A stretch of DNA of 64,000 nt from JBCBJX01 sp964342855 (lineage in GTDB: Bacteria; Pseudomonadota; Alphaproteobacteria; Caulobacterales; Parvularculaceae): positions 1 through 64,000 of the forward strand of contig CAYFIB010000007.1 of the NCBI GenBank assembly GCA_964342855.1. Reading direction: 5' to 3'. Positions within the stretch are counted from its first letter, which is position 1; each line of letters opens with the position of its first letter. Below, one piece after another: positions 1 through 8,594 of the stretch. A model generated the notes under the pieces. It did no database searches. It had not been told where the DNA came from and was given only the letters and a program-made list of their open reading frames with translations. A program made the position numbers and the translations under genes.

Positions 1-71
1 CTTCGAACAAGCCATTCTTTCAATCAGAGTGGCTGCGTTCAAAGGGGTCGGGTCAGTTCCCTGAAAGACGG

Positions 72-88
72 ATACCCGCTGGCTGTAT
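72..88. promoter_or_regulatory. CsoR-like operator candidate
   Basis: ATACCC, five bases, then CTGTAT. The left half matches the perfect 10974-10992 site and the right half matches 4 of 6 bases. It has the same 17-bp frame as the other candidates and lies 53 bp before the cytochrome start. Confidence 0.4.
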
Positions 89-141
89 GCCGATTTGTCT
101 CAAGGGGGAGACGTCAGAGACCACGAGACCCGGGAGGATCC

Positions 142-693
142 ATGACGGAGAAACACAAGCATTTCGGCCTTGGGGCCGCCGCTGGCGTGGTCGGCCTCAT
201 CGTCCTTGCCGGGATCATCGGGCTGATCATTGTCTATTCCGGCGGCTACAATGTGGCGGCGACGGAGGATCATTCCGCTTTCGGAAGGTGGGCGGCGTCG
301 ACCACGCTCAAGAATTCCATCCAATCCCGCGCGCCGACGGACGATCCGCCGAGCTTCACTGAGGCCATGGTCGAGGTGGGCGCGGGCGAGTACAAGGCCA
401 TGTGCCAGCATTGCCATGGCGGCCCCGGCATCGACCGGGCCGGGTGGGCCGAAGGCATGCTGCCCCAGCCGCCGCATCTGACCGAAGCGGCCGCCCATGG
501 GGAACCGAACGAGATCTACTGGATCCTCGATCACGGCATCAAGAGTTCCGGCATGCCCGCCTTCGGTCCGTCCCATGACGAGGAGGCGCTCTGGAACATC
601 ACCGCTTTCGTCACCGACCTGCCGGGAATGACGCAGGCGGAATATGAAGCTATGGGGGAGACAGACGGTCATGGGGACGGCCATGACCACTGA
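142..693 (+). CDS. Membrane-anchored mono-heme c-type cytochrome
   Basis: This 183-residue protein has an N-terminal transmembrane anchor (about residues 9-32) and a periplasmic cytochrome c domain. The heme attachment motif is C88-Q-H-C91-H92, and M138 in GMPAF is the likely axial methionine. The C-terminal tail is His-rich (GHGDGHDH), which suggests metal contact. A GGAGG ribosome site lies just before the ATG. It opens a plus-strand unit with DUF305 and lipoprotein genes in the copper block. Such cytochromes carry electrons in the periplasm; the partner here cannot be told. Family assignment is firm, and a role in copper tolerance is inferred from neighbours only. Confidence 0.85.
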   Translation: MTEKHKHFGLGAAAGVVGLIVLAGIIGLIIVYSGGYNVAATEDHSAFGRWAASTTLKNSIQSRAPTDDPPSFTEAMVEVGAGEYKAMCQHCHGGPGIDRAGWAEGMLPQPPHLTEAAAHGEPNEIYWILDHGIKSSGMPAFGPSHDEEALWNITAFVTDLPGMTQAEYEAMGETDGHGDGHDH

Positions 694-1180
694 CGATACG
701 AACGAAGAGAAGGACCACGATATGCAGATGTCCTATTGGCGATTCGCCGCGATGATCGCGACCTCGACCACGGTCATGTTCATCCTGATGTATTTCAACA
801 CCTATGCGTTCGAGCACATCTTTTGGAGCGAGACGCGCTTCTGGATGGCCTTCGTCATGGGCGCGGCCATGGCCGTGATCATGCTCGCCTTCATGCTGTC
901 CATGTACAAGAACACCAAGGTCAATATCGGCATCTTCGTCGGCAGTGCTTTCGTCTTTGCGCTGACCTTGTGGCTCGTCCGCAGCCAGGCGACGGTGAAC
1001 GATCAGGAATATATGCGGGCCATGATACCGCACCACTCGATCGCCATCATGACCAGCGAACGGGCGCAGATCACCGACCCGCGCGTGCGCAAGCTCGCCG
1101 ACGAGATCATCGCCGCCCAGGAACGCGAGATCGCCGAGATGAAATACCTGATCGCCGATCTCGAAGAAGTGGACGACTGA
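683..1180 (+). CDS. DUF305 membrane protein
   Basis: About 165 residues with three predicted membrane helices followed by a short DUF305-type domain containing the MIPHHSIAIM motif and a charged C-terminal helix. Two starts are possible: ATG at 683, overlapping the cytochrome by 11 bases, or ATG at 722, which has a better AGAAGGA ribosome site. The 683 start is given to keep the charged leader. DUF305 proteins often accompany copper genes and their His-His motif is thought to touch metal, but the biochemical function is unknown. The position between a cytochrome and a lipoprotein in a copper cluster fits this. Confidence 0.75.
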   Translation: MTTDDTNEEKDHDMQMSYWRFAAMIATSTTVMFILMYFNTYAFEHIFWSETRFWMAFVMGAAMAVIMLAFMLSMYKNTKVNIGIFVGSAFVFALTLWLVRSQATVNDQEYMRAMIPHHSIAIMTSERAQITDPRVRKLADEIIAAQEREIAEMKYLIADLEEVDD

Positions 1181-1190
1181 GGAGGGACCG

Positions 1191-1721
1191 ATGACCAAAC
1201 GAGCGATGATCCACATTCCTCTGACCGCAGCCTGTGCCGCAGCGCTCGCTGGTTGTGGTGGGCCGGCGCCGGGAGAGGGAATGGAGAGAGGGATGGCGCC
1301 GTCACCGATGCCGGAAATCGTCTCCGCCGACGAGGCCATTCACACCGCCGCCATTCCTGCGATCGATCCCGAAACCATGCAGACGGCGGAGATCGACAAG
1401 GTGCTGCCGCCCGGCGCGCGCTGCGGTTTCGCCTACACCGCGTCGAGCAGGCCCGTTCTTTCGGGCAGCAATGGCGCTGGGGTCGTGAAGATCCACGGAC
1501 GGCTGGTTGAGCTGCGCTCCGATGCGACGACGGCCGAGGCTCTGGCAGGCCCGACCACTTTTCAGACGGAAGGGATGCGTCTGACGATGAGGCCGCTGGA
1601 GGAGAAGCCGCGCGTCCAGAATGGCGAGAGCCAGCAGAAGGCCGAGATGCATTTCGAGATCGAGGACGGCCTGACGGTCGGTTATCGCGGCTGGTATCGC
1701 TGCAGTTCTAGGGACACTTGA
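1191..1721 (+). CDS. Hypothetical lipoprotein
   Basis: A 176-residue protein with a lipoprotein signal: basic start, hydrophobic stretch and an LAGC lipobox with the acceptor cysteine near residue 22. The linker after it is rich in Gly, Pro and Met. The rest is soluble, with two further cysteines (CGFAY and YRCSS) that could form a disulfide. I do not recognise the family. It starts 10 bases after the DUF305 stop, with GAGGAGGGACCG in front of the ATG, and is probably cotranscribed with the cytochrome and DUF305 genes. Confidence 0.6.
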   Translation: MTKRAMIHIPLTAACAAALAGCGGPAPGEGMERGMAPSPMPEIVSADEAIHTAAIPAIDPETMQTAEIDKVLPPGARCGFAYTASSRPVLSGSNGAGVVKIHGRLVELRSDATTAEALAGPTTFQTEGMRLTMRPLEEKPRVQNGESQQKAEMHFEIEDGLTVGYRGWYRCSSRDT

Positions 1722-1809
1722 TTCGGCAACGCATCGCTCGGTGCGTCATCGCGCCATGGTGAAGCGCGGGATTGAGGGTCCCGAAGTTTGCTGACGGCTC
1801 CCTTGCTAC

Positions 1810-1826
1810 ATACCGTGGGCGGGTAT
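1810..1826. promoter_or_regulatory. CsoR-like operator candidate before copCD
   Basis: ATACCG, five bases, then GGGTAT: 11 of 12 half-site bases match the perfect site at 10974-10992 with the same spacing. It lies 29 bp before the copC ATG, where a repressor would block transcription. Confidence 0.6.
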
Positions 1827-1855
1827 ATGCCTACGAGGTCAAGGGAGATCACACA

Positions 1856-2215
1856 ATGTCCGTGACCAAGGCCTTTCTCGCCGTAGTCTTGTCCGCCGCT
1901 TTTTTGGTTCTTGGACAGGCATTTGCCCATGTGACCATCAAGGCGTCGAGCATTGAAGACGGCGCCACGCTCCGCGTCGCACCTGATGAATTCAGCTTCT
2001 CCTATTCTGCGGATGTGCGTCTCGTAGGTATCACCCTCTCAGGTCCTGAGAGTGAAGACGAAGCGCTGTCGTTCGCACCGGACAGCGGATTTGCATCGGC
2101 CTATCAGGCAAGCCTCCCGGAGCTCGGTCCAGGCTCCTACCTGATCGAATGGCGTGCGATGGCAAAAGACGGTCATGTGATGCAGGGAAGTATCAGCTTC
2201 GACATTGTGGACTGA
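1856..2215 (+). CDS. copC: Periplasmic copper-binding protein CopC
   Basis: A 119-residue CopC-family protein. The signal peptide (about residues 1-24) ends AFA, leaving H25 as the mature N-terminus. H25 together with D105 and H107 (KDGHV) are the expected Cu(II) ligands of the CopC histidine-brace type site. A longer reading frame exists upstream, but the ATG at 1856 has AGGGAG before it and gives a clean signal peptide. The copD gene follows at once, the usual pairing, so this protein probably hands copper to CopD or holds it in the periplasm. The operator-like dyad at 1810-1826 suggests CsoR control. Confidence 0.85.
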   Translation: MSVTKAFLAVVLSAAFLVLGQAFAHVTIKASSIEDGATLRVAPDEFSFSYSADVRLVGITLSGPESEDEALSFAPDSGFASAYQASLPELGPGSYLIEWRAMAKDGHVMQGSISFDIVD

Positions 2216-2219
2216 AGTC

Positions 2220-3044
2220 GTGGCGCTCGACGCGCTTCTGATCGCCGCAAAAGCGTTACTCTACGCGTCGACCCTCCTGGTCGCGGGCTTGGTTGTCCAC
2301 CATCGCTCAGGCATTGTCCGGACTGTGCCTTTAGTCGCTACCCTAGGAACCCTGATTCTGATCGCGGTGTCCTTGCGCTTCATACTGATGATGATGCAGC
2401 TCAGTGGCGGTCTCGGGGAACCGATAGATTGGGCCATGGCCCCGATCATTTGGGAAGTGAACAGGGCACAAATCTTGGCTTTTCTGCTCGGCGCAGGATC
2501 ACTGATTCTCGGTCGGTTCGTTGCTCATCGAGTGCTTCCGCCCGTCGGAGCGGTGGTGCTGATCGTGGGGTTCGGTCTCGGTGGCCACACCGTGGCGGTC
2601 GATGATCCGCTCCTTCCGGTGGTGGTGATGGTCCATGTCGGGCTTGCGGCGTTCTGGTTTGCGGCCCCGATGACGCTGTTTCCACGAGAATCGGCCCCCA
2701 CCCCTGAATTGCTTGTCAAACTTGAACGCTTCAGCCAGCTGGCAATATGGGTCGTACCGCTCGCGTTGGCGCTTGGAACAGGTCTTCTGCTGCGGCTCGC
2801 AGGAGGGCTTGAAGCCACGTTCGCCACGAACTACGGCCAGCTGCTGCTGGTCAAGCTCGCTTTCGCGCTCGTCGCCCTCACTATTGGCGCTTACAACAAG
2901 AAAGTGGCGACAGCCCGGCTGCGTTCCGAGCCCGAGATCGGGTCACGACTTCTACAGCGCACACTGACGGCGGAAGCGGTCTTGTTCGTGTTCATTCTCG
3001 TCTCAGTCGCAGTGGCGACGACGATCCTGGGGCCCGAGAGGTAG
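2220..3044 (+). CDS. copD: Copper resistance membrane protein CopD
   Basis: About 274 residues, almost wholly hydrophobic with roughly eight membrane helices, matching the CopD family of inner-membrane copper proteins thought to move copper across the membrane together with CopC. Histidines in the helices (HHRSG near the start, GGHTVAV, VVMVHVG) are the likely metal contacts. The start is uncertain: GTG at 2220 is chosen, four bases after the copC stop; a TTG at 2205 would overlap copC. Neither has a strong ribosome site, so translation is probably coupled to copC. Confidence 0.8.
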   Translation: MALDALLIAAKALLYASTLLVAGLVVHHRSGIVRTVPLVATLGTLILIAVSLRFILMMMQLSGGLGEPIDWAMAPIIWEVNRAQILAFLLGAGSLILGRFVAHRVLPPVGAVVLIVGFGLGGHTVAVDDPLLPVVVMVHVGLAAFWFAAPMTLFPRESAPTPELLVKLERFSQLAIWVVPLALALGTGLLLRLAGGLEATFATNYGQLLLVKLAFALVALTIGAYNKKVATARLRSEPEIGSRLLQRTLTAEAVLFVFILVSVAVATTILGPER

Positions 3045-3351
3045 AAAACAGAGGAGAAGGGCTCGAGCGAGCACTGACACCGGCTGCGGCTCGATTTGCG
3101 TTCACGGCGTCACTCTCGACGTGTATCGTCGCCGCCTCGAGGAACACGTCCTCCGATCACGCGGACGGAGATCGAGGCCCTGTATTGGAGGGGCAATTTC
3201 TACCGATCAGAAGAAAGGCCGGCGTTCCATGCGAGCAGCCGCAACCCAGGGGGCGTCCTCGCGGAGCGGCGGAAAAAGGGGGCATCCTCCCGATGAACAC
3301 GGGGTTCCCGACCCTCCGTTATGAGGTCGGCTGGAGCTTCCTTGGCTGTCG
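3045..3351. other. Non-coding gap between convergent genes
   Basis: This 307-bp stretch separates copD (plus) from the ion-channel gene (minus). The short open frames in it have no ribosome site or recognisable domain. Two near-identical 15-base stretches (GGGGGCGTCCTC and GGGGGCATCCTC types) occur near 3250 and 3277. I see no clear terminator. Confidence 0.4.
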
Positions 3352-3768
3352 CTAAGTTGATGACTTCGTCACCTCCGGCATCAGCTTGAACAGCATGGAC
3401 GCCGACATTGAGATGCAGAGAAAGCCATTGAACGCCTCGACCCCGGCGATGAAGGCCAGATGCCCCTCGGGCATCGCCTTGCCGAGCCCGAGCGTGGTGA
3501 AGGTCGCGAGCGAGAAATAGTAGACATCCATGAAATCGGCGCCGGGCGGCTTGCTGAAGGTTCCGATGCCGACGGCCCGGCCCAGCTCGAAGCCGGCGGC
3601 GTAAAGCCCGACTTCGGCGAAATGCAGCAGGATCAAGCCGAGGCAGATGATCCCGAACCGCGGCGCGGTCAGCTTGGCCGTCCGCACACTGACGCGGTTG
3701 AGGATCTCCCAATGCAGCATCAGCGTGCCGACAAAAAGAGCAATGGACAGAAGGATGGCGAGGGTCAG
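3352..3768 (-). CDS. Small ion-channel protein (pore-loop, two-helix type)
   Basis: A 138-residue protein with two to three membrane helices and a pore-loop-like segment (YYFSLATFTTLGLGK) resembling the TxxTxGxG filter of two-helix potassium channels (Ion_trans_2). The filter here reads TTLGLG rather than TVGYG, so selectivity is uncertain. The first ATG (3720) lacks a ribosome site and would cut the first helix. A CTG at 3768 sits six bases after a perfect AAAGGAGG and restores a hydrophobic N-terminus, so I take CTG as the start. It is the last gene of the minus-strand copper operon, 25 bases after the ATPase. Confidence 0.6.
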   Translation of the reverse strand: MTLAILLSIALFVGTLMLHWEILNRVSVRTAKLTAPRFGIICLGLILLHFAEVGLYAAGFELGRAVGIGTFSKPPGADFMDVYYFSLATFTTLGLGKAMPEGHLAFIAGVEAFNGFLCISMSASMLFKLMPEVTKSST

Positions 3769-3774
3769 TGGAAA

Positions 3775-3782
3775 CCTCCTTT
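3775..3782 (-). promoter_or_regulatory. Strong ribosome site that points to a CTG start
   Basis: AAAGGAGG on the minus strand, six bases before CTG (3768-3766). No ATG, GTG or TTG in the channel frame lies at usable distance, which is why the rare CTG start is proposed. Confidence 0.6.
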
Positions 3783-3793
3783 CGTGGCGGTGG

Positions 3794-6016
3794 TCATAGC
3801 GTCTTGCTCCTGAGGCGGAGAGCGTTGGCGATGACCGAGACCGAGGACAGGCTCATGGCCGCGGCGGCAATCATCGGATTGAGGAGAATGCCGAAGAATG
3901 GGTAGAGGACGCCAGCGGCCACGGGCACCCCGACCGCATTGTAGACGAAGGCAAAGAAGAGGTTCTGCCTGATGTTTCGCATGGTGAGGGTGCTGAGCCG
4001 GTAGGCGGCGGCGATTCCGCGCAAATCGCCCTTCACCAGCGTGACGCCGGCGCTTTCCATCGCGACATCGGTACCGGTGCCCATGGCCACCCCGACATCG
4101 GCCTTGGCAAGGGCGGGGGCGTCGTTGATCCCGTCACCCGCCATTGCGACCTTGGCACCCTCCGCCTGCAGCCGGGAGACGATCTCGAACTTGTCTTCGG
4201 GCGAGACATCCGCATGCACCTCGTCGATGCCGAGCGTCCTGGCCACCGCTTCGGCCGTCGCCCGTGCATCTCCCGTCAGCATGACGACCTTCAGCCCCTC
4301 GCGGTGGAGCGTCGCGATGGCGTCAGGGGTCGTCGTCTTGATCGGGTCAGCGACGGCGAGAAGCCCCGCGGGTCGTCCGTCCACCGCCACGAACATGACC
4401 GTCTCGCCCTCGGTGCGGCGACGGTCGGCCCGCTCGGCAAGGGCCGCGTCCTGGGCGCCCTCGGCGGTCATCAGCTTGTTGTTGCCAATCGCCACACGGC
4501 GACCCTCGACGGTGGCGATCGCGCCCTGTCCGGTCACGGACTGGAATCCGGAGGCGTCGGGCAGGGCGAGGCCCCGGTCGGTGGCACCCCGGACGATCGC
4601 CTCAGCGAGGGGATGTTCCGAGCCCCGCTCGACCGCCGCCACGAGGGTGAGAAGATTGTCTTCGGAGAACGCCGCCGCCGGTTCGATGCCGACCAGGGCC
4701 GGGCGCCCCTCGGTCAGCGTACCGGTCTTGTCGACGACCAGCGTGTCGACCTTCTCGAAGGTTTCAAGCGCCTCGGCGCTCTTGATGAGGATGCCTTCCC
4801 GGGCCCCCTTGCCGGTGCCGACCATGATCGACATCGGCGTCGCGAGCCCCAGGGCGCAGGGACAGGCGATGATCAGCACGGCCACGGCGTTGACGAGCGC
4901 ATAGGAGAGCGCCGGCGTTGGGCCGAGGATCCACCAGGCAATGAAGGCGATCACCGCCACCGCGATCACCGAGGGCACGAAGATCGCCGACACCTGGTCC
5001 ACCGTCTTCTGGATCGGCGCGCGCGAGCGCTGCGCCTCGCTGACCATGCGGACGATCTGGGACAGGACGGTGTCCTCCCCGACCCGGTCCGCGACCATGA
5101 CGAAGCCGCCCTCCCCATTCACCGTGCCGCCGGTGACCCGGTCGCCCGGTTCCTTGGTGACGGGCAGGGGCTCGCCGGTGATCATGCTTTCATCGACCGT
5201 GGAGCGGCCTTCGCTCACGGTGCCATCGACGGGCACCTTGTCGCCCGGGCGCACGCGGAGGCGGTCTCCCTCGCGGATGTCGTCGACGGGCACACGGACA
5301 TCTTCGCCATCGGGGCCGATGCGGATCGCTTCGGGCGGCGCCAGTTCAAGGAGGGCGCGGATCGCGCCCGAGGTGGCGCTGCGGGCGCGGAGTTCTAGGA
5401 CCTGCCCCAGAAGGACGAGGGTCACGATGACCGCGGCGGCCTCGTAATAGACGGCGACATTGCCGTCACGGCCGCGAAACGCGTCGGGAAAGAGGCCCGG
5501 GACCGCCGTGGCGACCAGCGAGTAGGCGAAAGCGACCCCGACGCCGAGGGCGATCAGGGAGAACATGTTGAGATGGCCGGTGCGGAAGGACCGGATCCCC
5601 CGGGCGAAGAACGGCCCGCCGCCCCACAGGACCACGGGCGCCGCGAGCAGGAGCTGGGCCCATTGCGCCCAGTCTTCCTCGATCAGCCGCCCCAACGGCC
5701 GGCCGGGCAGCATGTCGCCCATTGCGTAGAGGAAGAGGGGGATGGTGAGGATCGCGGAAAGCCAGAACCGCCGGGACATGTCGCGCAGCTCCGCATCGTC
5801 TTCCTCGCCGACCACCACGCCTTCAGGTTCCAGGGCCATGCCGCATAATGGGCAGGGGCCTGGCTTCGGCGCCCGCACCTGCGGGTGCATCGGGCAGGTA
5901 TAGACCGTTCCGGTGAAGCCGTCCGGAATGGTGTCGTAGGCGCCTTTGTCCGTCGCTTTATCGTCATGAGCGTGGGGGGGGTGGCCGCTGTGATGGCAGT
6001 GATCATGGGACGTCAT
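3794..6016 (-). CDS. copA: Copper-exporting P1B-type ATPase
   Basis: A 740-residue heavy-metal P-type ATPase that pumps Cu(I) out of the cytoplasm. The N-terminus is His-rich (HDHCHHSGHPPHAH) and is followed by a heavy-metal-binding YHS-like motif (CPMHP and CPLCGM, residues 41-60) in place of the common HMA domains. Then come the membrane helices, the actuator loop (TGEPLPV), the metal-site CPC in IIACPCALG, the phosphorylation site DKTGT and the hinge GDGINDAPAL. The ATG at 6016 has GAGG eight bases before it and overlaps the upstream gene by 14 bases; the longer open frame upstream is not credible. It is the main cytoplasmic export step of the operon. Confidence 0.93.
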   Translation of the reverse strand: MTSHDHCHHSGHPPHAHDDKATDKGAYDTIPDGFTGTVYTCPMHPQVRAPKPGPCPLCGMALEPEGVVVGEEDDAELRDMSRRFWLSAILTIPLFLYAMGDMLPGRPLGRLIEEDWAQWAQLLLAAPVVLWGGGPFFARGIRSFRTGHLNMFSLIALGVGVAFAYSLVATAVPGLFPDAFRGRDGNVAVYYEAAAVIVTLVLLGQVLELRARSATSGAIRALLELAPPEAIRIGPDGEDVRVPVDDIREGDRLRVRPGDKVPVDGTVSEGRSTVDESMITGEPLPVTKEPGDRVTGGTVNGEGGFVMVADRVGEDTVLSQIVRMVSEAQRSRAPIQKTVDQVSAIFVPSVIAVAVIAFIAWWILGPTPALSYALVNAVAVLIIACPCALGLATPMSIMVGTGKGAREGILIKSAEALETFEKVDTLVVDKTGTLTEGRPALVGIEPAAAFSEDNLLTLVAAVERGSEHPLAEAIVRGATDRGLALPDASGFQSVTGQGAIATVEGRRVAIGNNKLMTAEGAQDAALAERADRRRTEGETVMFVAVDGRPAGLLAVADPIKTTTPDAIATLHREGLKVVMLTGDARATAEAVARTLGIDEVHADVSPEDKFEIVSRLQAEGAKVAMAGDGINDAPALAKADVGVAMGTGTDVAMESAGVTLVKGDLRGIAAAYRLSTLTMRNIRQNLFFAFVYNAVGVPVAAGVLYPFFGILLNPMIAAAAMSLSSVSVIANALRLRSKTL

Positions 6017-6473
6017 GGTGCAGACCTCGGAGAAAGGGGCGGCAGAGAAGAACGATGCCGAAGGGCAGAACCAGCCATTGAAGGAACGGGGTGAGGCCGG
6101 TGCCGAGAACGGGAATGACCGGCATCCCGTCTGCATACGCCCAGCGGCCGAGAAGGTCGGTGAACACCCATTCCGCGGCGATAGTGATGCCAAGACCGGT
6201 GAGGACGAAGACGACCATCCCGCGCCGATCCTGCTCCAGGATCCAGCGGCGCGAGCCGGTGGCCAAGCGGGCCGCGAGGAACGCCGTCACAACGATCACC
6301 ACATCGCCGATCGTGGCCATGGTGCAAATCCGGACACCCTGCCAGTGGCTAATGTCCGGCATGTCGGCATAATAGGGGACCTGCCAGAATTCCCATACGA
6401 AATGCAGAAGAAAGCCGAAGAGCGCCACGGCCATCTCCGGCGAGGAGAAGATGCGCCTCAGCCCATCGCTCAT
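6003..6473 (-). CDS. Small integral membrane protein
   Basis: A 156-residue protein with four to five predicted membrane helices and conserved-looking segments (HFVWEFWQVPYYADMPD, EWVFTDLLGRW). It overlaps the permease stop by four bases (ATGA) and runs 14 bases into the ATPase start, so it is translated in the copper operon. I do not recognise a named family, and no metal-ligand cluster stands out. Function unknown; location in the inner membrane is expected. Confidence 0.65.
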   Translation of the reverse strand: MSDGLRRIFSSPEMAVALFGFLLHFVWEFWQVPYYADMPDISHWQGVRICTMATIGDVVIVVTAFLAARLATGSRRWILEQDRRGMVVFVLTGLGITIAAEWVFTDLLGRWAYADGMPVIPVLGTGLTPFLQWLVLPFGIVLLCRPFLRGLHHDVP

Positions 6474-7792
6474 GGCGCTGCTCCCGCTGCTTCTCCCTGT
6501 CTTCGCCGAAGGAAGATCCGTTCGCCGACGAAGGTGAGGACAATGCCCCCAAGGGCGATGGCTACCACCAACCAGTCCTGCTGGGTCTTCATGACGACGA
6601 AGGCGAGAAGCGCGACGGTGTCGAGAATAATGGCGGTGACCACTACCCACGCCTTGGCGCCGACATCCTCCCGGAGATGACGCAAGAGGCCCCAGTGGAT
6701 GATGATGTCCATGACCAGGTAAAAGATGGCGCCAAGGGCCGCGATGCGGGTCAGGTCGAAGAAGGCGGCCAGCGTGCCGGCGAGCACCACGGTGTAGACG
6801 AGGAGGTGGCGGTGGATCGGCCCGCTCATCCCGAAGTGACGGTGCGGGATCAGCTTCATCTCCGTCAGCATGGTCAGCATACGCGATACCGCGAAGACGC
6901 TGGCGAGAATCCCCGATGCGGTGGCGATCAGCGCCACGGCCACGGTGAAACCGACACCCAACGATCCCACGGCCGGCCGGGCGGCCTCCGCCAGTGCGTA
7001 GTCCTTGGCGGCGACGATCTCCTCAACTGTCAGGGTTGAGGCGACACCGAAGGCCACGACGAGGTAGACGAAGGCGCAGATGACGAGGGAGATGATGATG
7101 GCCCGGCCGACATTCTTCTCGGGGTTCTTCACCTCGTCGCCGGAGTTGGTGATCGTCGTGAACCCCTTGAAGGCGAGGATGGCGAGTGCCGTCCCGGCGA
7201 GAAAGCCGAAGGCGCCGGTGTCGTTGGCGAGCCCGTTCTCATAGGGCTCGAAGGAGAACCCCGCGGCCGCCATGGCAACGATGCCGAAGATCAGGATGCC
7301 GCCAATCTTCAGGATGGCGGCGATCTGGCTGATCCCGCCGATCCACTTGTTGCTCGCCACGTTCACGACGAAGGCGAAGACCACGAGCCCAACCGCGAGG
7401 ACGGGGATCAGCACGCTGTTGTCGGCCACCCCGAACGGTCGCAGCGCATAGCTGCCGAAGGTTCGCGCCACGAGGCTTTCATTGATGATCATCGAGAACG
7501 CCATGAGGAGGGCGGCCGCCCCCGTCACGGCGGTCTGGCCGTAGGCTTTCTTCAGGATCATCGCGATGCCGCCGGCGGACGGGTAGGCGCTCGCGACCTT
7601 GATGTAGCTGTAGGCGGAGAATCCGCTGATCGCCGCGGCGAAGAGGAAGGCGAGGGGGAAGAGGTCACCGGACAGCTCGGCGACCTGCCCGGTAAGGGCG
7701 AAGATGCCCGCCCCGATCATCACGCCGGTCCCCATGGCGATGGTGCCCCATAGGGACAGGCTGCCTTGTTCGTAAGACTGATCTTTTGTCAT
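6470..7792 (-). CDS. APC-family amino acid permease
   Basis: A 440-residue transporter with about twelve membrane helices and the APC superfamily N-terminal signature (GTIAMGTGVMIGAGIFALTG) with its unwound helix. The start at 7792 (MTKDQS) has GGGAGG nine bases ahead, 13 bases after copB; a longer upstream frame is a read-through of copB. The substrate cannot be told. An amino-acid-type permease inside a copper operon is odd: it may import a metal-chelating amino acid, or simply be a passenger in the operon. Family assignment is sound. Confidence 0.8.
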   Translation of the reverse strand: MTKDQSYEQGSLSLWGTIAMGTGVMIGAGIFALTGQVAELSGDLFPLAFLFAAAISGFSAYSYIKVASAYPSAGGIAMILKKAYGQTAVTGAAALLMAFSMIINESLVARTFGSYALRPFGVADNSVLIPVLAVGLVVFAFVVNVASNKWIGGISQIAAILKIGGILIFGIVAMAAAGFSFEPYENGLANDTGAFGFLAGTALAILAFKGFTTITNSGDEVKNPEKNVGRAIIISLVICAFVYLVVAFGVASTLTVEEIVAAKDYALAEAARPAVGSLGVGFTVAVALIATASGILASVFAVSRMLTMLTEMKLIPHRHFGMSGPIHRHLLVYTVVLAGTLAAFFDLTRIAALGAIFYLVMDIIIHWGLLRHLREDVGAKAWVVVTAIILDTVALLAFVVMKTQQDWLVVAIALGGIVLTFVGERIFLRRRQGEAAGAAP

Positions 7793-7805
7793 CGACGGTG
7801 CCTCC

Positions 7806-8594
7806 CTAGAACCAGGCCCTGAGACCGGCGACGAACACCACTTCGTCCGTCTCTTGACCAAGCCGTTCCTGGAGGTCCGCGGTCTCCCCGAAGCGCGACC
7901 GCCATTCGGCGCCGACATAGGGGGCAAAGGAGCGCTTCACCTCATAGCGCAGCCGGGCCCCGAGGCTGACATCCGTCAGACCCGCGCCGAGATCGCGCTC
8001 CTCAATGCTTTGGGCACTGAGGCCTGCTTCGAGACGCGGCTGAAGGATCAGTCGCTGGGTCAGGAACCATTCGACTTCGGCCTCCACGCGACCGGTCATG
8101 TCGCCCTCTTCGGAGAGAAAGAGCGCGGCGTCGGTCTCGAACCAATAGGGAGCGAGCCCCTGAATGCCAAGAACCGCGTGGGTCAGCCCGTCGGGTTCGA
8201 GGTCCTGCCGAATACCGGTCTGAAGGTCGAAATAGGGGGAGATCGCGCGCGAATAAAGGAGCTGGACCTCCGCTTCCTCGACATCATCATCGGTGAGCGA
8301 ATAGTCGCCTTCGGACTTCACCCAGACCTTGTTGATATCGCCGCCATAATAGGCCTGGACATCCCAGGCGAGCGTCCCGTCTCCTCCGGTGTCCTGCCAT
8401 TCGAGGCGGTCGATCATGGCGAGGCCATAGCGGATGTCGCCGTTCTCGTCCTGGACCCGCCTACGGGCCTCGCGCATGGCCTCCGGGCCATAAACGCCAT
8501 CGGCCGTTTCCCAAGGGGGATCTCTTTGCTCCTGGGCGTGAAGGGGTGTGAGGGTGAGGGGGGCCAGAAGGCCGATCAGAAAAGCGGTTCTCAT
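7806..8594 (-). CDS. pcoB: Copper resistance outer-membrane protein CopB/PcoB
   Basis: A 262-residue CopB-family protein with a signal peptide (cut near LHAQE) and a body of alternating beta strands ending in phenylalanine (LRAWF), as for an outer-membrane barrel. Features seen are the YGPEAMREAR region, repeated acidic strands and the closing FVAGLRAWF. Unlike many CopB proteins it has no long Met/His-rich repeat after the signal peptide, so it is a short form. Its ATG shares the final A of the multicopper oxidase stop (TGATG), so the two are translationally coupled. CopB and the oxidase form the periplasm/outer-membrane part of the Pco/Cop system. Confidence 0.85.
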   Translation of the reverse strand: MRTAFLIGLLAPLTLTPLHAQEQRDPPWETADGVYGPEAMREARRRVQDENGDIRYGLAMIDRLEWQDTGGDGTLAWDVQAYYGGDINKVWVKSEGDYSLTDDDVEEAEVQLLYSRAISPYFDLQTGIRQDLEPDGLTHAVLGIQGLAPYWFETDAALFLSEEGDMTGRVEAEVEWFLTQRLILQPRLEAGLSAQSIEERDLGAGLTDVSLGARLRYEVKRSFAPYVGAEWRSRFGETADLQERLGQETDEVVFVAGLRAWF

